This document shows, in pieces, positions 28,296-37,335 of a stretch of 64,000 nucleotides of DNA. The notes below the pieces were generated by a model, which did not search any database, was not told where the DNA came from, and worked only from the letters and a program-made list of their open reading frames with translations. The position numbers and the translations under genes were made by a program. Numbering within the stretch: the stretch's first letter is position 1; each line of letters opens with the position of its first letter. The stretch lies in contig NZ_JADGLL010000002.1 in NCBI RefSeq assembly GCF_015235415.1, forward strand, positions 1 through 64,000, given 5' to 3'. Source of the DNA: Microbacterium paludicola. GTDB taxonomy: Bacteria; Actinomycetota; Actinomycetes; Actinomycetales; Microbacteriaceae.

Positions 28296-29434
28296 TGACG
28301 GCCGGCGCCGCGCCGTTCTTCGCCGATCGAGCGGGTGCCGTGGCGTCGGACGACGGCATCGCGCACTTCGGGGACCCGGTGCGCGAGCAGCGCCGCCTCG
28401 CCGCGGGGGAGGCGGTCGTCCCGCGGGATGACCGCGCGGTCATCGAGGTCGAGGGACCGGATCGGCTGACCTGGCTCGACTCCATCACGTCGCAGGCGCT
28501 GCGCGCGCTGGCTCCGGGGACGCCGACCGAGCTGCTCGTCCTCGATCCGAACGGTCGCGTCGAGCACGCCGCCGGGGTGCTCGACGACGGCGTCTCGACC
28601 TGGCTGATCGCCGACGCGGGCGACGTCGCGGGGCTTGCGAAGTGGCTCACGATGATGAGGTTCCGCTCGCGGGTCGAGGTGCGCGTGCGCGACGACCTCG
28701 CCGTGCTCGGCTACACAGAGCTCGGCACCGCCGAGAAGACCGTCGCGCTGATCGCGCACCGGCCCCACGACCTGCCGCTCGTGTGGGGCGACCCATGGCG
28801 CGAGGTGGCGATCGGCGGCTGGCAGTACGCCGCCGCTCCCGCGCACCCCGGCGCCCACTACACGTGGATCGAGGCAATCGTCGAGCGCCAGGCCCTGGCG
28901 ACGCTCGCGGACGTGGAGCTCGCCGGCCTGCTTGCTGCGGAGGCGCTGCGGATCGCCGCCTGGCGCCCGCGCTGGGGGCGCGAGGTCGACGAGCGCGCAA
29001 TCCCGCACGAGTACGACTGGCTGCGCACGGCCGTGCACCTCGACAAGGGCTGCTACCGCGGCCAGGAGACCGTCGCCAAGGTGCACAACCTGGGCCACCC
29101 GCCCCGCCGCCTGACGCTGCTTCATCTCGACGGCAGCGACAGCGTGCTGCCCGAGCCGGGCACTCCCGTCCTGCTGGCGTCCTCCGGCGACGAGGCGAGC
29201 GAGGTCGGCCACATCACAAGCAGCGCGCGGCATCACGAACTCGGGCCCATCGCCTTGGCCGTGCTCGCGCGGCGCGTGCCTGCCGACGCGACGCTGGAGA
29301 TCCGCACCGACGGATCGCGCATCGCCGCCGCGCAGGAGATCATCGTCCCCGCCGACGCCGGAGCGACCGCCGAGGTGCCGCGCCTGACGCGCCTGTCACG
29401 GCGCCCGCTCGCGCAGCAGCCGCCGACGACATAG
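28295..29434 (+). CDS. ygfZ: YgfZ/GcvT-domain folate-binding protein
   Basis: A 379-residue protein of the tetrahydrofolate-dependent YgfZ family. The family signature KGCYRGQE is complete at residues 251-258. N-terminal GcvT-like sequences include VIEVEGPDRLTWLDSITSQ. YgfZ proteins assist assembly or repair of certain Fe-S enzymes. Translationally coupled to the nitrobindin-like gene; this pair is common in actinobacteria. Confidence 0.88.
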   Translation: MTAGAAPFFADRAGAVASDDGIAHFGDPVREQRRLAAGEAVVPRDDRAVIEVEGPDRLTWLDSITSQALRALAPGTPTELLVLDPNGRVEHAAGVLDDGVSTWLIADAGDVAGLAKWLTMMRFRSRVEVRVRDDLAVLGYTELGTAEKTVALIAHRPHDLPLVWGDPWREVAIGGWQYAAAPAHPGAHYTWIEAIVERQALATLADVELAGLLAAEALRIAAWRPRWGREVDERAIPHEYDWLRTAVHLDKGCYRGQETVAKVHNLGHPPRRLTLLHLDGSDSVLPEPGTPVLLASSGDEASEVGHITSSARHHELGPIALAVLARRVPADATLEIRTDGSRIAAAQEIIVPADAGATAEVPRLTRLSRRPLAQQPPTT

Positions 29435-29446
29435 GCGACGGGCCGG

Positions 29447-30568
29447 ATGTCCGACCCGCAGCGGGACCAGCCCTCGACCGACACGGTCGCCGTGCCGGTC
29501 ACGTGGCGCACGCGCTTCTCGCCGCGCCCCGGGCTCGCGCGCGTGCGCGGATCCTGGATCGCCGTGGCGCAGATCGTCGTCGCCGCGACGGGCGCATTCC
29601 TGATCGGCCGATACCTGCTCGGGCACGAGACGCCGATGATCGCCGCGACCGTGTCGATCTCGAGCCTCGGCCTCGCGCGCGATGCCCGCCCACGCCAGGT
29701 CGCCGAGACGGTCGTGGGGATGCTGACGGGAATCCTGCTGTCCGAGGCGCTGCGCCTCGGCGTCGGCAGCGGCTGGTGGCAGCTCGCGATCACGCTGAGC
29801 GTGACCATGCTGGTGGCGCGGTTCCTGTCTCCGTCGCCGGCCTTCGCGATCGCCGCGGCGATCCAGGCGGCGATCGCGATGATCCTGCCGGTGGCGCCGG
29901 TGCCGTTCACACGGCTTCTCGACGGGGTCATCGGCGGAGTCCTGGCGGTCGTCGTGACCGCGCTGCTGCCGCGGAACCCGGCCGCCGCCGCCCTCCGCGA
30001 CGCGCGGGCGTTCTTCGCCGGCTTCGACGCGGCCGCGGCCCGGCTCGTCACAGGCGCGCGACGCGGCGACCGCCTGCGCGCCGAGCGCGGGCTCGAGAAG
30101 GCCCGCGGGCTGCAGCCGGCGCTGGATGCGTGGCGCACCTCGCTCGAGTCGGGACTGTCGATCGCGCGCATCTCGCCCTTCCTGCGCGGGCGGCGCGCGG
30201 AGCTCGACCGGCAGGCGCGCATCCTTCACGCGATGGATCTCGCCATGCGCAACCTCCGCGTCGTCGGCCGCCGCATCGTGTACGTCGTCGAGGACCGGCA
30301 GCCGCGAACGGTGCCCGGCGAGGTGCTCGCCGAGATCGCGCGCGCGGCGACGCTCGTCGGCGCCTCGCTCGACGACATCGCGCAGGAGCCGATCGCGCGC
30401 GAGAGCCTGCTCGCGATCGCGCGCCGGCTCGACCCGGCCGCCATGCTTCCCGGTGAGTCGCTCGGAGAGCAGGCGCTGCTGTCGTCCCTGCGACCGCTCG
30501 TGGTGGATCTGCTCGTCGCGACGGGGATGCCGCCGGCCGAGGCGCGCGCGGCGATCCCGCGGATCTGA
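29447..30568 (+). CDS. FUSC-like membrane protein
   Basis: A 373-residue protein with an N-terminal block of about five to six hydrophobic segments (residues 36-180) carrying ARPRQVAETVVGMLTGI near residue 80, as in the FUSC/ArAE exporter half-domain. A long helical cytoplasmic part follows (residues 185-373). Relatives are proposed aromatic-acid exporters, but the substrate is unknown. It begins 13 nt after the ygfZ stop. Confidence 0.78.
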   Translation: MSDPQRDQPSTDTVAVPVTWRTRFSPRPGLARVRGSWIAVAQIVVAATGAFLIGRYLLGHETPMIAATVSISSLGLARDARPRQVAETVVGMLTGILLSEALRLGVGSGWWQLAITLSVTMLVARFLSPSPAFAIAAAIQAAIAMILPVAPVPFTRLLDGVIGGVLAVVVTALLPRNPAAAALRDARAFFAGFDAAAARLVTGARRGDRLRAERGLEKARGLQPALDAWRTSLESGLSIARISPFLRGRRAELDRQARILHAMDLAMRNLRVVGRRIVYVVEDRQPRTVPGEVLAEIARAATLVGASLDDIAQEPIARESLLAIARRLDPAAMLPGESLGEQALLSSLRPLVVDLLVATGMPPAEARAAIPRI

Positions 30569-30577
30569 CGGGGCCCG

Positions 30578-31396
30578 TCAGGCCGGCCGCACCACGTCCC
30601 AGGGGACCGTGAGCTCGCCGAGGCGCCATCGGCTGCGGGAACCGAGCACGGGGGTCCCGGATGCCCGCAGCGCGGCGACGGCCGCCATCCAACGCTGGGT
30701 CGGCCCGAAGGGGGCGAGGGCCGCGGCGCGCTCCCACTCCCTGTCGAGCGCGGCGAGGAGGTCATGGATGCGCTCGCCGGGCACATTGCGATGGATGAGC
30801 GCCTTCGGCAGCCGCTCGGCCACAACGCTCGGCCACTCGAGATCGGCGAGGCGCAGCGAGATCGTGAGCCGCGCGGGGGAGCCGTCGGCGGACACGTCGA
30901 TCCAGCTGCACACGCGGCCGATCTCGTCGCACGTACCCTCCACGAGCACGCCCCCGGGCGCGAGGCGGGCGGTCATCCGGTTCCAGGCTCCCGGCACATC
31001 CTGCTCGTCGTACTGGCGCAGCACGTTGAACGCCCGGATCACGGCGGGGCGCCGACCGCCGGGAACGGGTACCTCGAAGCCGCCGCGTGCGAAGGAGACG
31101 CGGGCGTCGGCGGCGAACACCGTCTCGCCGCGCCGGGTCGCATCGATCTGCGCGGTGGCGCGCGCGACGCGCTCCGGGTCGATCTCGAGCCCGAGCAGCT
31201 CGACGTCGCCGCGCACGCGGCGAAGGCGCGCCTCCAGTTCGAGCGTCGTGACCCCGTTCGCGCCGTAGCCGAGGTCGACGACGAGCGGATCCGACGCCCG
31301 TCGGAGCTCCGCGAGGTGCGCGATCCAGCGGTCGACGCGTCGCAGCCGGTTTGTTCCCGTCGTGCCGCGCGTAGGGCGACCCTCGGGCTTCGGCAT
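30578..31396 (-). CDS. SAM-dependent methyltransferase-like protein
   Basis: A 272-residue class I methyltransferase fold. Motif I is VVDLGYGANGVTTLEL near residue 39, with an acidic residue at the SAM ribose position in GLEIDPERV near residue 69. LAPGGVLVEGTCDEIGR follows near residue 144. The N-terminus is basic (PTRGTTGTNRLRRVDRW). No substrate can be inferred. The start at 31396 avoids a long upstream frame that is antisense to gpmA. Confidence 0.78.
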   Translation of the reverse strand: MPKPEGRPTRGTTGTNRLRRVDRWIAHLAELRRASDPLVVDLGYGANGVTTLELEARLRRVRGDVELLGLEIDPERVARATAQIDATRRGETVFAADARVSFARGGFEVPVPGGRRPAVIRAFNVLRQYDEQDVPGAWNRMTARLAPGGVLVEGTCDEIGRVCSWIDVSADGSPARLTISLRLADLEWPSVVAERLPKALIHRNVPGERIHDLLAALDREWERAAALAPFGPTQRWMAAVAALRASGTPVLGSRSRWRLGELTVPWDVVRPA

Positions 31397-31465
31397 GACT
31401 CCATTCTCGCCTGCCCGGCACAGGCGAGGCGGAAGCCGCCGAGGCGGGGCGTGCCTCCCGCTCGC

Positions 31466-31471
31466 TAGGCT
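31466..31471 (+). promoter_or_regulatory. Likely -10 box of gpmA, leaderless
   Basis: TAGGCT lies 6 nt before the ATG at 31478. Confidence 0.5.
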
Positions 31472-31477
31472 GGAGCC

Positions 31478-32221
31478 ATGGCACACACCCTGATCCTGCT
31501 GCGACACGGCCAGAGCGAGTGGAACGAGCTCAACCTCTTCACCGGATGGGTCGACGTCCGGCTCACCGAACTGGGCCGCGCCGAGGCACAGCGCGGCGGC
31601 GAGCTGATGAAGGAGCAGGGAGTGCTCCCCGACATCGTCCACACGTCGGTGCTCAGCCGCGCCATCCAGACGGCGAACATCGCGCTCGACCACGCCGACC
31701 GGCTGTGGATCCCCGTCAAGCGCTCGTGGCGCCTCAACGAGCGTCACTACGGCGCCCTGCAGGGCAAGGACAAGGCCCAGACCCTGGCCGAGTTCGGCGA
31801 GGAGAAGTTCATGGAGTGGCGTCGCTCGTTCGACGTGCCGCCGCCCGTGATCGACCCCGCCGACGAGTACGCGCAGACGGACGACCCCCGTTACGTCGGC
31901 ATCGACGGCGAGATCCCCGGCACCGAGTCGCTGAAGATCGTGATCGACCGGATGCTTCCGTACTGGGAGGGGGAGATCGTCCCCGACCTGAAGGCGGGAA
32001 AGACCGTGATCGTCGTCGCGCACGGAAACTCGCTGCGCGGTCTGGTCAAGCACCTCGAGGGGATCAGCGACGACGACATCGCCGCGCTGAACATCCCGAC
32101 CGGCATCCCGCTCGTCTACGAGCTCGACGACGACATGAAGCCGACCGGCGCCAGCCGCTACCTCGACCCCGAGGCCGCTGCCGCCGGCGCCGCCGCGGTC
32201 GCCTCCCAGGGCAAGAAGTAA
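31478..32221 (+). CDS. gpmA: 2,3-bisphosphoglycerate-dependent phosphoglycerate mutase
   Basis: A 247-residue glycolytic enzyme interconverting 3- and 2-phosphoglycerate. The phosphohistidine lies in [10 protein letters not shown] near residues 7-16. Other signatures are [11 protein letters not shown] near residue 87 and [17 protein letters not shown] near 182. Mycobacteria carry gpm directly before senX3-regX3; here a surface-protein gene and phoU intervene. A perfect bidirectional terminator follows. Confidence 0.96.
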   Translation: MAHTLILLRHGQSEWNELNLFTGWVDVRLTELGRAEAQRGGELMKEQGVLPDIVHTSVLSRAIQTANIALDHADRLWIPVKRSWRLNERHYGALQGKDKAQTLAEFGEEKFMEWRRSFDVPPPVIDPADEYAQTDDPRYVGIDGEIPGTESLKIVIDRMLPYWEGEIVPDLKAGKTVIVVAHGNSLRGLVKHLEGISDDDIAALNIPTGIPLVYELDDDMKPTGASRYLDPEAAAAGAAAVASQGKK

Positions 32222-32280
32222 CGCCGCCGCCCTCGCTCGCAAGGGCGCCGCTTGCGGCCCCGCAGCGTGCGTGACGAATG

Positions 32281-32325
32281 AAAAGAGAAGCGCCGCCCGG
32301 ATCATCCGGGCGGCGCTTCTCTTTT
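32281..32325. terminator. Terminator after gpmA (21-bp perfect stem, bidirectional)
   Basis: AAAAGAGAAGCGCCGCCCGG plus A pairs perfectly with its complement around the loop TCA, ending in CTCTTTT. The flanking A- and T-runs let it work on both strands. Its core is nearly identical to the hairpin at 35219-35250. Confidence 0.92.
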
Positions 32326-32350
32326 GGGTGAGAAAGGCCCACAACGGCGA

Positions 32351-32381
32351 AGCCCCGCCCGGCGCGATGCCGGGCGGGGCT
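32351..32381 (-). terminator. Terminator of the surface-protein gene
   Basis: AGCCCCGCCCGGC pairs with GCCGGGCGGGGCT around a 5-nt loop, 17 nt after the stop of the minus-strand gene. There is only a weak U-tract. Confidence 0.75.
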
Positions 32382-32397
32382 CCGTCGTCTCAGTGGA

Positions 32398-35076
32398 TCA
32401 GACCCGCGTCGCGAGCTGGCGGCGCTTGTTGTACGCGACCACCAGGAGCACGATGCCGGCTGCGAGGACCAGGCCACCGAGCGACGCGTACAGCAGCGTT
32501 CCCTCGGCACCCGTGGCGGCGAGGCCGCCCGACAGCACGACCGTGATGTCGGCGGCGGCCGAGAAGCCCGAACCGGTCGCCACGATCTGGTGCGCACCGG
32601 CGGTGGCATCGCTCGGAATCGTCACCACGGCGGTGATGGTCCCGTCGGCGGACGCCGTGACCGTGTCGAGCACGACCGGCGTCGAGTGCATCTCGACGCG
32701 GACGTCCTCACCGGGGACGAAGCCGGCACCGGTGACGGTGATCCGCTCGCCCGGCGAGACGATGTTGTCGCTCACCGTGACGCCCGGCTCCGGGCCCTCG
32801 GCCACGGGGTCGGTCGGCTCGGTCGGGGCGGGCGTCTCGCTCGGGGCGGGCGTCTGGCTCGGAGCGGGCGTCTCGCTGGGCGCCGGCGTGGCCGGAACGC
32901 CGAGCTCGAAGCCGAGCTTCACGGGCGTGCCCGCGGCGAAGGTGACGACCTGGGCCGCGTCGAGCGAGGCTGCCTCGTTGTAGAACTCGGGCGTGTACGG
33001 GAAGTCGGTGAAGCCCTCGCCGTACTGCTCGTTGAGCTCCTCCCACGTGGTCTGCTGCTCACCGCAGTAGACGCTGTTCACGAGCGCCTCGTAGTACGCG
33101 TGCGCACTGCCGACGCCGATCTTGTACTCGCCGGCCGGGAAGGAGAGGTCCTTCCAGATCTGCGGGCTCGCGGCGTTGGTCTCCTCGTCGAGGAACAGGG
33201 GCTCCTCGTCGTAGACCTGCCACGCGCCGTCGACGTTCGCGTACACCGTGACCAGGACGGCCTTGCCCGTAGGTGCGCCCTCGGCCGCCCACACGTGGGC
33301 CTCGAAGGCCGGGTTCTCCTGGAGCGCGACGTCGATCGTCTCGTCGCCGTCGACCGTGAACGGAGCCGTGATCGCCGAGTTGTGCTGCGTGTCCGTCGAG
33401 GAGCTGGCTCGGATCTCGTACGAGCCGGCGGGAACGCCGGTCAGGCTGTACTTGCCGTCTGCGCCGATCTCGACGCCGTTGCCGAACGAGTCGAGCCACG
33501 AGCGCGAGTCATCCGCCGAGTAGACGGTGACCGACGAGTACTCGCTGCCCTCGACGAGGTTCGACACCGTGCCGCTGATGCGGTGGCCGCCGGTCTGCAG
33601 CGCGATCCCCGCGCCGTCGACCGTCTGCTCGGAGGCGACGCTGACCGTGGCGGCCTCGTCGACCCAGGCGCCGCCGTGCCATGCCGGGATGAAGCCGTCG
33701 ACGCCCTCGGCGCGGACGATCCAGTCGCCGGCGTCGACCAGCAGCGTGTACTGGCCCTCGGCATCGGTGGTGGCGTAACGCGCGTCGTAGCACTGGGGGA
33801 TGTTGGTGCGGTCGATGTCCGCGCGGTACGCGACGACGGATGCGCCCTCGATCGGGGCACCGTCGGGGCCGGTCACGACGCCCATGATGCGCTCCTCGAG
33901 CACAAGCTCGAAGTTCTTCTCGATCGACTCGGTGAGCGTCACCGTCTGCGACTCGACGGCCACCCAGGGCTGCTCGAGGTCGTATGTCGTCAGGTAGAGC
34001 TCGTACTCCTCGGCCGAGAGGCCCTGGATCTTGTACGTGCCGTCCTCGGCCGTGGCGCCGTCGTTCACGGCGTAGCCCCAGGCCTTGCTGTCCTCGCCCG
34101 TCGGGCTGACGCGGACGTCGACGCCCGCGATGGGGTCGCCCGTGGTCTTGTGCGTGACCTTGCCGGTGACCGTGATGCCGGCGTCGAGCGTGATGTTCGC
34201 TCCGGTCTTCGCCTCGGTCTCGACGGTGATCTCGGTGCTGGTCGGCACGTACGCCGGGTTGTCGGCCTTCAGCGTGTAGGTGCCGGCCGGGATGCCGCCG
34301 TACTCGCCGGTGGTCCAGGTGCCGTCTTCCTCGGCGTAGGCCGAGTCGACCTCGGTGCCCTTGGAGTCGACGAACGTCAGCGAGGTCGATCCGGCCTCGT
34401 AGGCGACGGCGCCCGAGGGGTCGAGCACCTTGCCGCTGACGGCGTACAGGCGCGGGATCTCGAACGTGACGGCGTCATCGGCGCCCGACACGGTGAAGGG
34501 GAGCGTCGTGTCGACGTAGCCGCTGCCACCGAGCTCGACCGAGTACTCGCCCTTGGGCAGCTCGGTCGTGAATGTGCCGTCCTCGGCGATGTCGAGGTAC
34601 GCGTCGAGCTCGCCGCCATCGGCGGTCTTCAGCGTTCCGTACACCCCGGCTGCGGCGGTGCCGTCGTCGCCGACGATCTTGCCGCTGAGCGTGTACGTGG
34701 GCTTCAGGGCGAAGTCCTGCGTGGAGTCGCCCGCGACCGTGACCGCCTTCTCGGCGTCGGCGTAGGGCGTCGCGCTGTCGTACGGGCCCGACGCGCTCAC
34801 GGTGTAGGCGCCCGCGGGCACCGACTCGAGCGTGTAGGTGCCGTCGGCCGCGGTGGTCGCCGACTCGTAGACCGAGTAGTCGTCGTTGGTGACCGTGACG
34901 CTCGCGCCCTGGAGAGCGGCGCCGCTGTCGGCATCCGTGACGGTTCCGCTGATGACGCCGGCGCCGGCGGTGGCGGCGGTGGCGGGCAGGGCCGCGAGGC
35001 CGGTCACGCCCAGCGCGATGACCGCGGCGGTCGCGAGCGCGAGCAGCCTGCTGCGTAGTGAACGCACATGTGACAT
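32398..35076 (-). CDS. Large LAxTG-anchored surface protein with carboxypeptidase-regulatory-like repeats
   Basis: An 892-residue secreted protein. A basic N-terminus and hydrophobic core ending near ALPATAATA form the signal peptide. About six to seven beta-sandwich repeats follow, each with a pattern such as ISGTVTDADSGAALQGASV...YTLESVPAGAYTV, typical of CarboxypepD_reg/SpaA-like modules. Then come a Pro/Ser/Thr/Glu wall-spanning stretch, an IPT-like module, the sorting motif LAATG, a membrane helix and a basic tail (NKRRQ). LAxTG motifs are used by class E sortases; none is encoded here. Probably an adhesin or scaffold; ligand unknown. It has its own terminator. Confidence 0.85.
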   Translation of the reverse strand: MSHVRSLRSRLLALATAAVIALGVTGLAALPATAATAGAGVISGTVTDADSGAALQGASVTVTNDDYSVYESATTAADGTYTLESVPAGAYTVSASGPYDSATPYADAEKAVTVAGDSTQDFALKPTYTLSGKIVGDDGTAAAGVYGTLKTADGGELDAYLDIAEDGTFTTELPKGEYSVELGGSGYVDTTLPFTVSGADDAVTFEIPRLYAVSGKVLDPSGAVAYEAGSTSLTFVDSKGTEVDSAYAEEDGTWTTGEYGGIPAGTYTLKADNPAYVPTSTEITVETEAKTGANITLDAGITVTGKVTHKTTGDPIAGVDVRVSPTGEDSKAWGYAVNDGATAEDGTYKIQGLSAEEYELYLTTYDLEQPWVAVESQTVTLTESIEKNFELVLEERIMGVVTGPDGAPIEGASVVAYRADIDRTNIPQCYDARYATTDAEGQYTLLVDAGDWIVRAEGVDGFIPAWHGGAWVDEAATVSVASEQTVDGAGIALQTGGHRISGTVSNLVEGSEYSSVTVYSADDSRSWLDSFGNGVEIGADGKYSLTGVPAGSYEIRASSSTDTQHNSAITAPFTVDGDETIDVALQENPAFEAHVWAAEGAPTGKAVLVTVYANVDGAWQVYDEEPLFLDEETNAASPQIWKDLSFPAGEYKIGVGSAHAYYEALVNSVYCGEQQTTWEELNEQYGEGFTDFPYTPEFYNEAASLDAAQVVTFAAGTPVKLGFELGVPATPAPSETPAPSQTPAPSETPAPTEPTDPVAEGPEPGVTVSDNIVSPGERITVTGAGFVPGEDVRVEMHSTPVVLDTVTASADGTITAVVTIPSDATAGAHQIVATGSGFSAAADITVVLSGGLAATGAEGTLLYASLGGLVLAAGIVLLVVAYNKRRQLATRV

Positions 35077-35218
35077 TGGTGGATTTCCCCCTGATGGTTC
35101 GGATGGCGCTGTGAACAGGCGCACCGTGAACCCTCATATCGGTATCGGACGTGTCGCCGCCAGTTCTTATCCAGACGGATGAATAACTCCCCGGGGAGTC
35201 GGCGGGGAGTGCATGAAG

Positions 35219-35252
35219 AAAGCGCCGCCCGGAGTATCCGGGCGGCGCTTTT
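35219..35252. terminator. Terminator after phoU
   Basis: AAGCGCCGCCCGGA pairs with TCCGGGCGGCGCTT around GTA. It lies 16 nt beyond the phoU stop and differs from the gpmA terminator core only in the loop. Confidence 0.88.
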
Positions 35253-35267
35253 CGGTGTCTGCGCGGG

Positions 35268-35948
35268 TCAGGCCGTGGGCTCCACGGGGACGACGCCGTG
35301 CTCGAGGCCGGTCCAGTCGCCGGTGCCGAGGTAGATCATCTTCTTGGCGATCGAGACCGCGTGGTCGGCGAAGCGCTCGTGGTAGCGGCTCGCGAGCGTC
35401 GCGTCGACGGTGGCGCCGGCCTCGCCCTGCCAGCTGTCGCTGAGCACCTTCTCGAACACGCTGGCGTGCAGCTCGTCGATGTCGTCGTCGCTGTTGCGGA
35501 TGTGGTCGGCGATCGCGAGATCCTGCGTGCGCAGCAGCTCGGTGAGCGAGCGTGCGACCTGCACGTCGAGCTCGCCCATGCGCGTGAAGGTGCCCTTCAG
35601 ACCCTTCGGGATCGCGCGGTCGGGGTAGCGCGTGCGGGCGAGCTGGGCGATGTGCTCGGCCATGTCGCCCATGCGCTCGAGCGAGGCGCTCACGCGCAGC
35701 GCCGTGACAACGATGCGCAGGTCGCGGGCGACCGGCTGCTGCATCGCGAGGATCTCGATGGCGAGCTCGTCGAGGGCGAGGGCGCGCTCGTCGATCAGGC
35801 GGTCATCGGCGATGACCTCCTCGGCCAGAGCGACATCGCCGGAGCCGAATGCCCTGGTCGCCTTGTCGATGGCGATCGTGACGAGGTCGGAGATCTCGAC
35901 GAGGCGGGACTGTACGTCCTCAAGAGACTGGTGGAAGACTTCGCGCAT
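35268..35948 (-). CDS. phoU: Phosphate signalling protein PhoU
   Basis: A 226-residue all-helical protein with two PhoU repeats. It contains EDVQSRLVEISDLVTIAIDKA in the first repeat, and DMAEHIAQLARTRYP near residue 92 and ERFADHAVSIAKKMIYLGTG in the second, with the conserved E/DxxxD metal-ligand patterns. PhoU links Pst activity to the sensor kinase and holds signalling off when phosphate is plentiful. It is divergent from senX3, sharing a 181-nt intergenic region with a single PHO-box half site (GGTGAAC at 36051-36057). Confidence 0.95.
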   Translation of the reverse strand: MREVFHQSLEDVQSRLVEISDLVTIAIDKATRAFGSGDVALAEEVIADDRLIDERALALDELAIEILAMQQPVARDLRIVVTALRVSASLERMGDMAEHIAQLARTRYPDRAIPKGLKGTFTRMGELDVQVARSLTELLRTQDLAIADHIRNSDDDIDELHASVFEKVLSDSWQGEAGATVDATLASRYHERFADHAVSIAKKMIYLGTGDWTGLEHGVVPVEPTA

Positions 35949-36117
35949 CGTGGACCTTTCGTCTGTGTCGCGGGGCGTTCCCGGGGCGGCAGCCGCCGAG
36001 CACGGTCTCTGCGATTCTCGTGAGCGCCGGTTAATGAGCGGGGCCGCAATGGTGAACAGTCGGCGACGCGCCCTCGTCGTGGCGCGGAGCCGGACGACTC
36101 GGTGTTCGCCATGACTT

Positions 36118-36123
36118 TACTCT
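36118..36123 (+). promoter_or_regulatory. Likely -10 box of senX3, leaderless
   Basis: TACTCT lies 6 nt before the ATG at 36130. Confidence 0.45.
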
Positions 36124-36129
36124 GGTGAC

Positions 36130-37335
36130 ATGGACTCCACGCAGCTTGCGCTGCTCGCTCTGCTTCTGGGAGCGATCATCGGGGTCGGCGCGTCGCTTCT
36201 CACGCTCATCGCGCTGCGGGCCCGCGAGCGGGCAGCCCGTGAGGCGTCAGAGGCGGTGCCGGCCGGGATCACCGCTGTGCTCGACGCCATGGACGACCCC
36301 GCCGCGGTCGTCGACACCTCCGGTCAGGTGATCGCGATCTCGCCGACGGCTCCCTGGCTCGGGATCGAGAAGGACGCCCCTCTCGAGCACACGGGCCTGC
36401 GCGATCTTGTGCGCGCGGCGCGGGGCGGGACCACGGAGACGGCCAACCTGCGCCTGCTGCGTGGGGGGATGTCGTCCGAATCGCGCCTCGTCGCCGCGCG
36501 CGCGACCCGCGTCAGCGAGCGCTACATCCTGCTTCTCGTCCGCGATCTGTCGGAGCAGGAGCGCCTCGAGCAGATGCGCCACGACTTCATCGCGAACACG
36601 AGTCACGAGCTGAAGACCCCGGTCGGCGCGGTCACCCTCCTGGCGGAGGCGATCGAGCTGGCGGCCGACGACCCCGCCCAGGTGCGCGCGTTCACCGCGC
36701 GGCTGTCCGCTGAGGCGGATCGGCTGGGCCGGCTCACGGGCCGCATCATGAACCTCTCCCGCCTGCAGGCGGCCGAGGAGCTCACCTCGGTCGGCGACGT
36801 CGCGATCGACGAGGTCGTCGCATCCGCTGTCGAGGCGCACCTTGTGCAGGCGGACTCGGCGGGCGTCGAGCTCGCCCGCGGCGGAGACCGGGGACTGTAC
36901 GTCCGCGGCGACGCCCAGATCCTCAAAGAGGCGATCGGCAACCTCGTCGCCAACGCCATCGCGTACTCGCCCCGGGGATCCCGTGTGGGTGTCGGCGTGC
37001 GCACCAACGGAGGCGTCGTCGAGATCGCCGTCACCGACCAGGGCATCGGCATCGCCGAGGCAGACCAGCAGCGCGTGTTCGAGCGCTTCTACCGGGCCGA
37101 CCAGGCGCGCTCGCGGCGCACCGGCGGATCGGGCCTCGGACTGTCTATCGTCAAGCATGCGGTCTCGCGGCACGGGGGCGAGATCCGGCTGTGGTCGCAG
37201 CCCGACCGCGGATCCACGTTCACGGTGCGCCTGCCGCTCGCGGAGGCGCCCGTGATCGATTCCCCCGTCAAGAAGAAGAAGAAGCGCAAGCCCGCGGTCG
37301 CGGGCGCTCAAGCAGTCAAGAAAGGCCGCGAATGA
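36130..37335 (+). CDS. senX3: Sensor histidine kinase SenX3
   Basis: A 401-residue membrane kinase. One hydrophobic segment (residues 5-27) is followed by a PAS-like region (residues 45-135), then the dimerisation domain with phospho-acceptor His159 in FIANTSHELKTPVG. The ATPase domain has the N box (EAIGNLVANAIAYS), the G1 box (VTDQGIGIAEADQQRVFERFYRAD) and GGSGLGLSIVKH. A Lys-rich tail ends the protein. It forms an operon with regX3 through a 4-nt overlap. In mycobacteria SenX3 senses phosphate limitation together with Pst and PhoU. Confidence 0.94.
   Translation: MDSTQLALLALLLGAIIGVGASLLTLIALRARERAAREASEAVPAGITAVLDAMDDPAAVVDTSGQVIAISPTAPWLGIEKDAPLEHTGLRDLVRAARGGTTETANLRLLRGGMSSESRLVAARATRVSERYILLLVRDLSEQERLEQMRHDFIANTSHELKTPVGAVTLLAEAIELAADDPAQVRAFTARLSAEADRLGRLTGRIMNLSRLQAAEELTSVGDVAIDEVVASAVEAHLVQADSAGVELARGGDRGLYVRGDAQILKEAIGNLVANAIAYSPRGSRVGVGVRTNGGVVEIAVTDQGIGIAEADQQRVFERFYRADQARSRRTGGSGLGLSIVKHAVSRHGGEIRLWSQPDRGSTFTVRLPLAEAPVIDSPVKKKKKRKPAVAGAQAVKKGRE

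Noticed and set aside
36051..36057. Single GGTGAAC half site between phoU and senX3 as a PHO box
   Set aside because: Neighbouring 11-bp positions match only 3-4 of 7 bases, so it is noted in the phoU entry but not called as a site.
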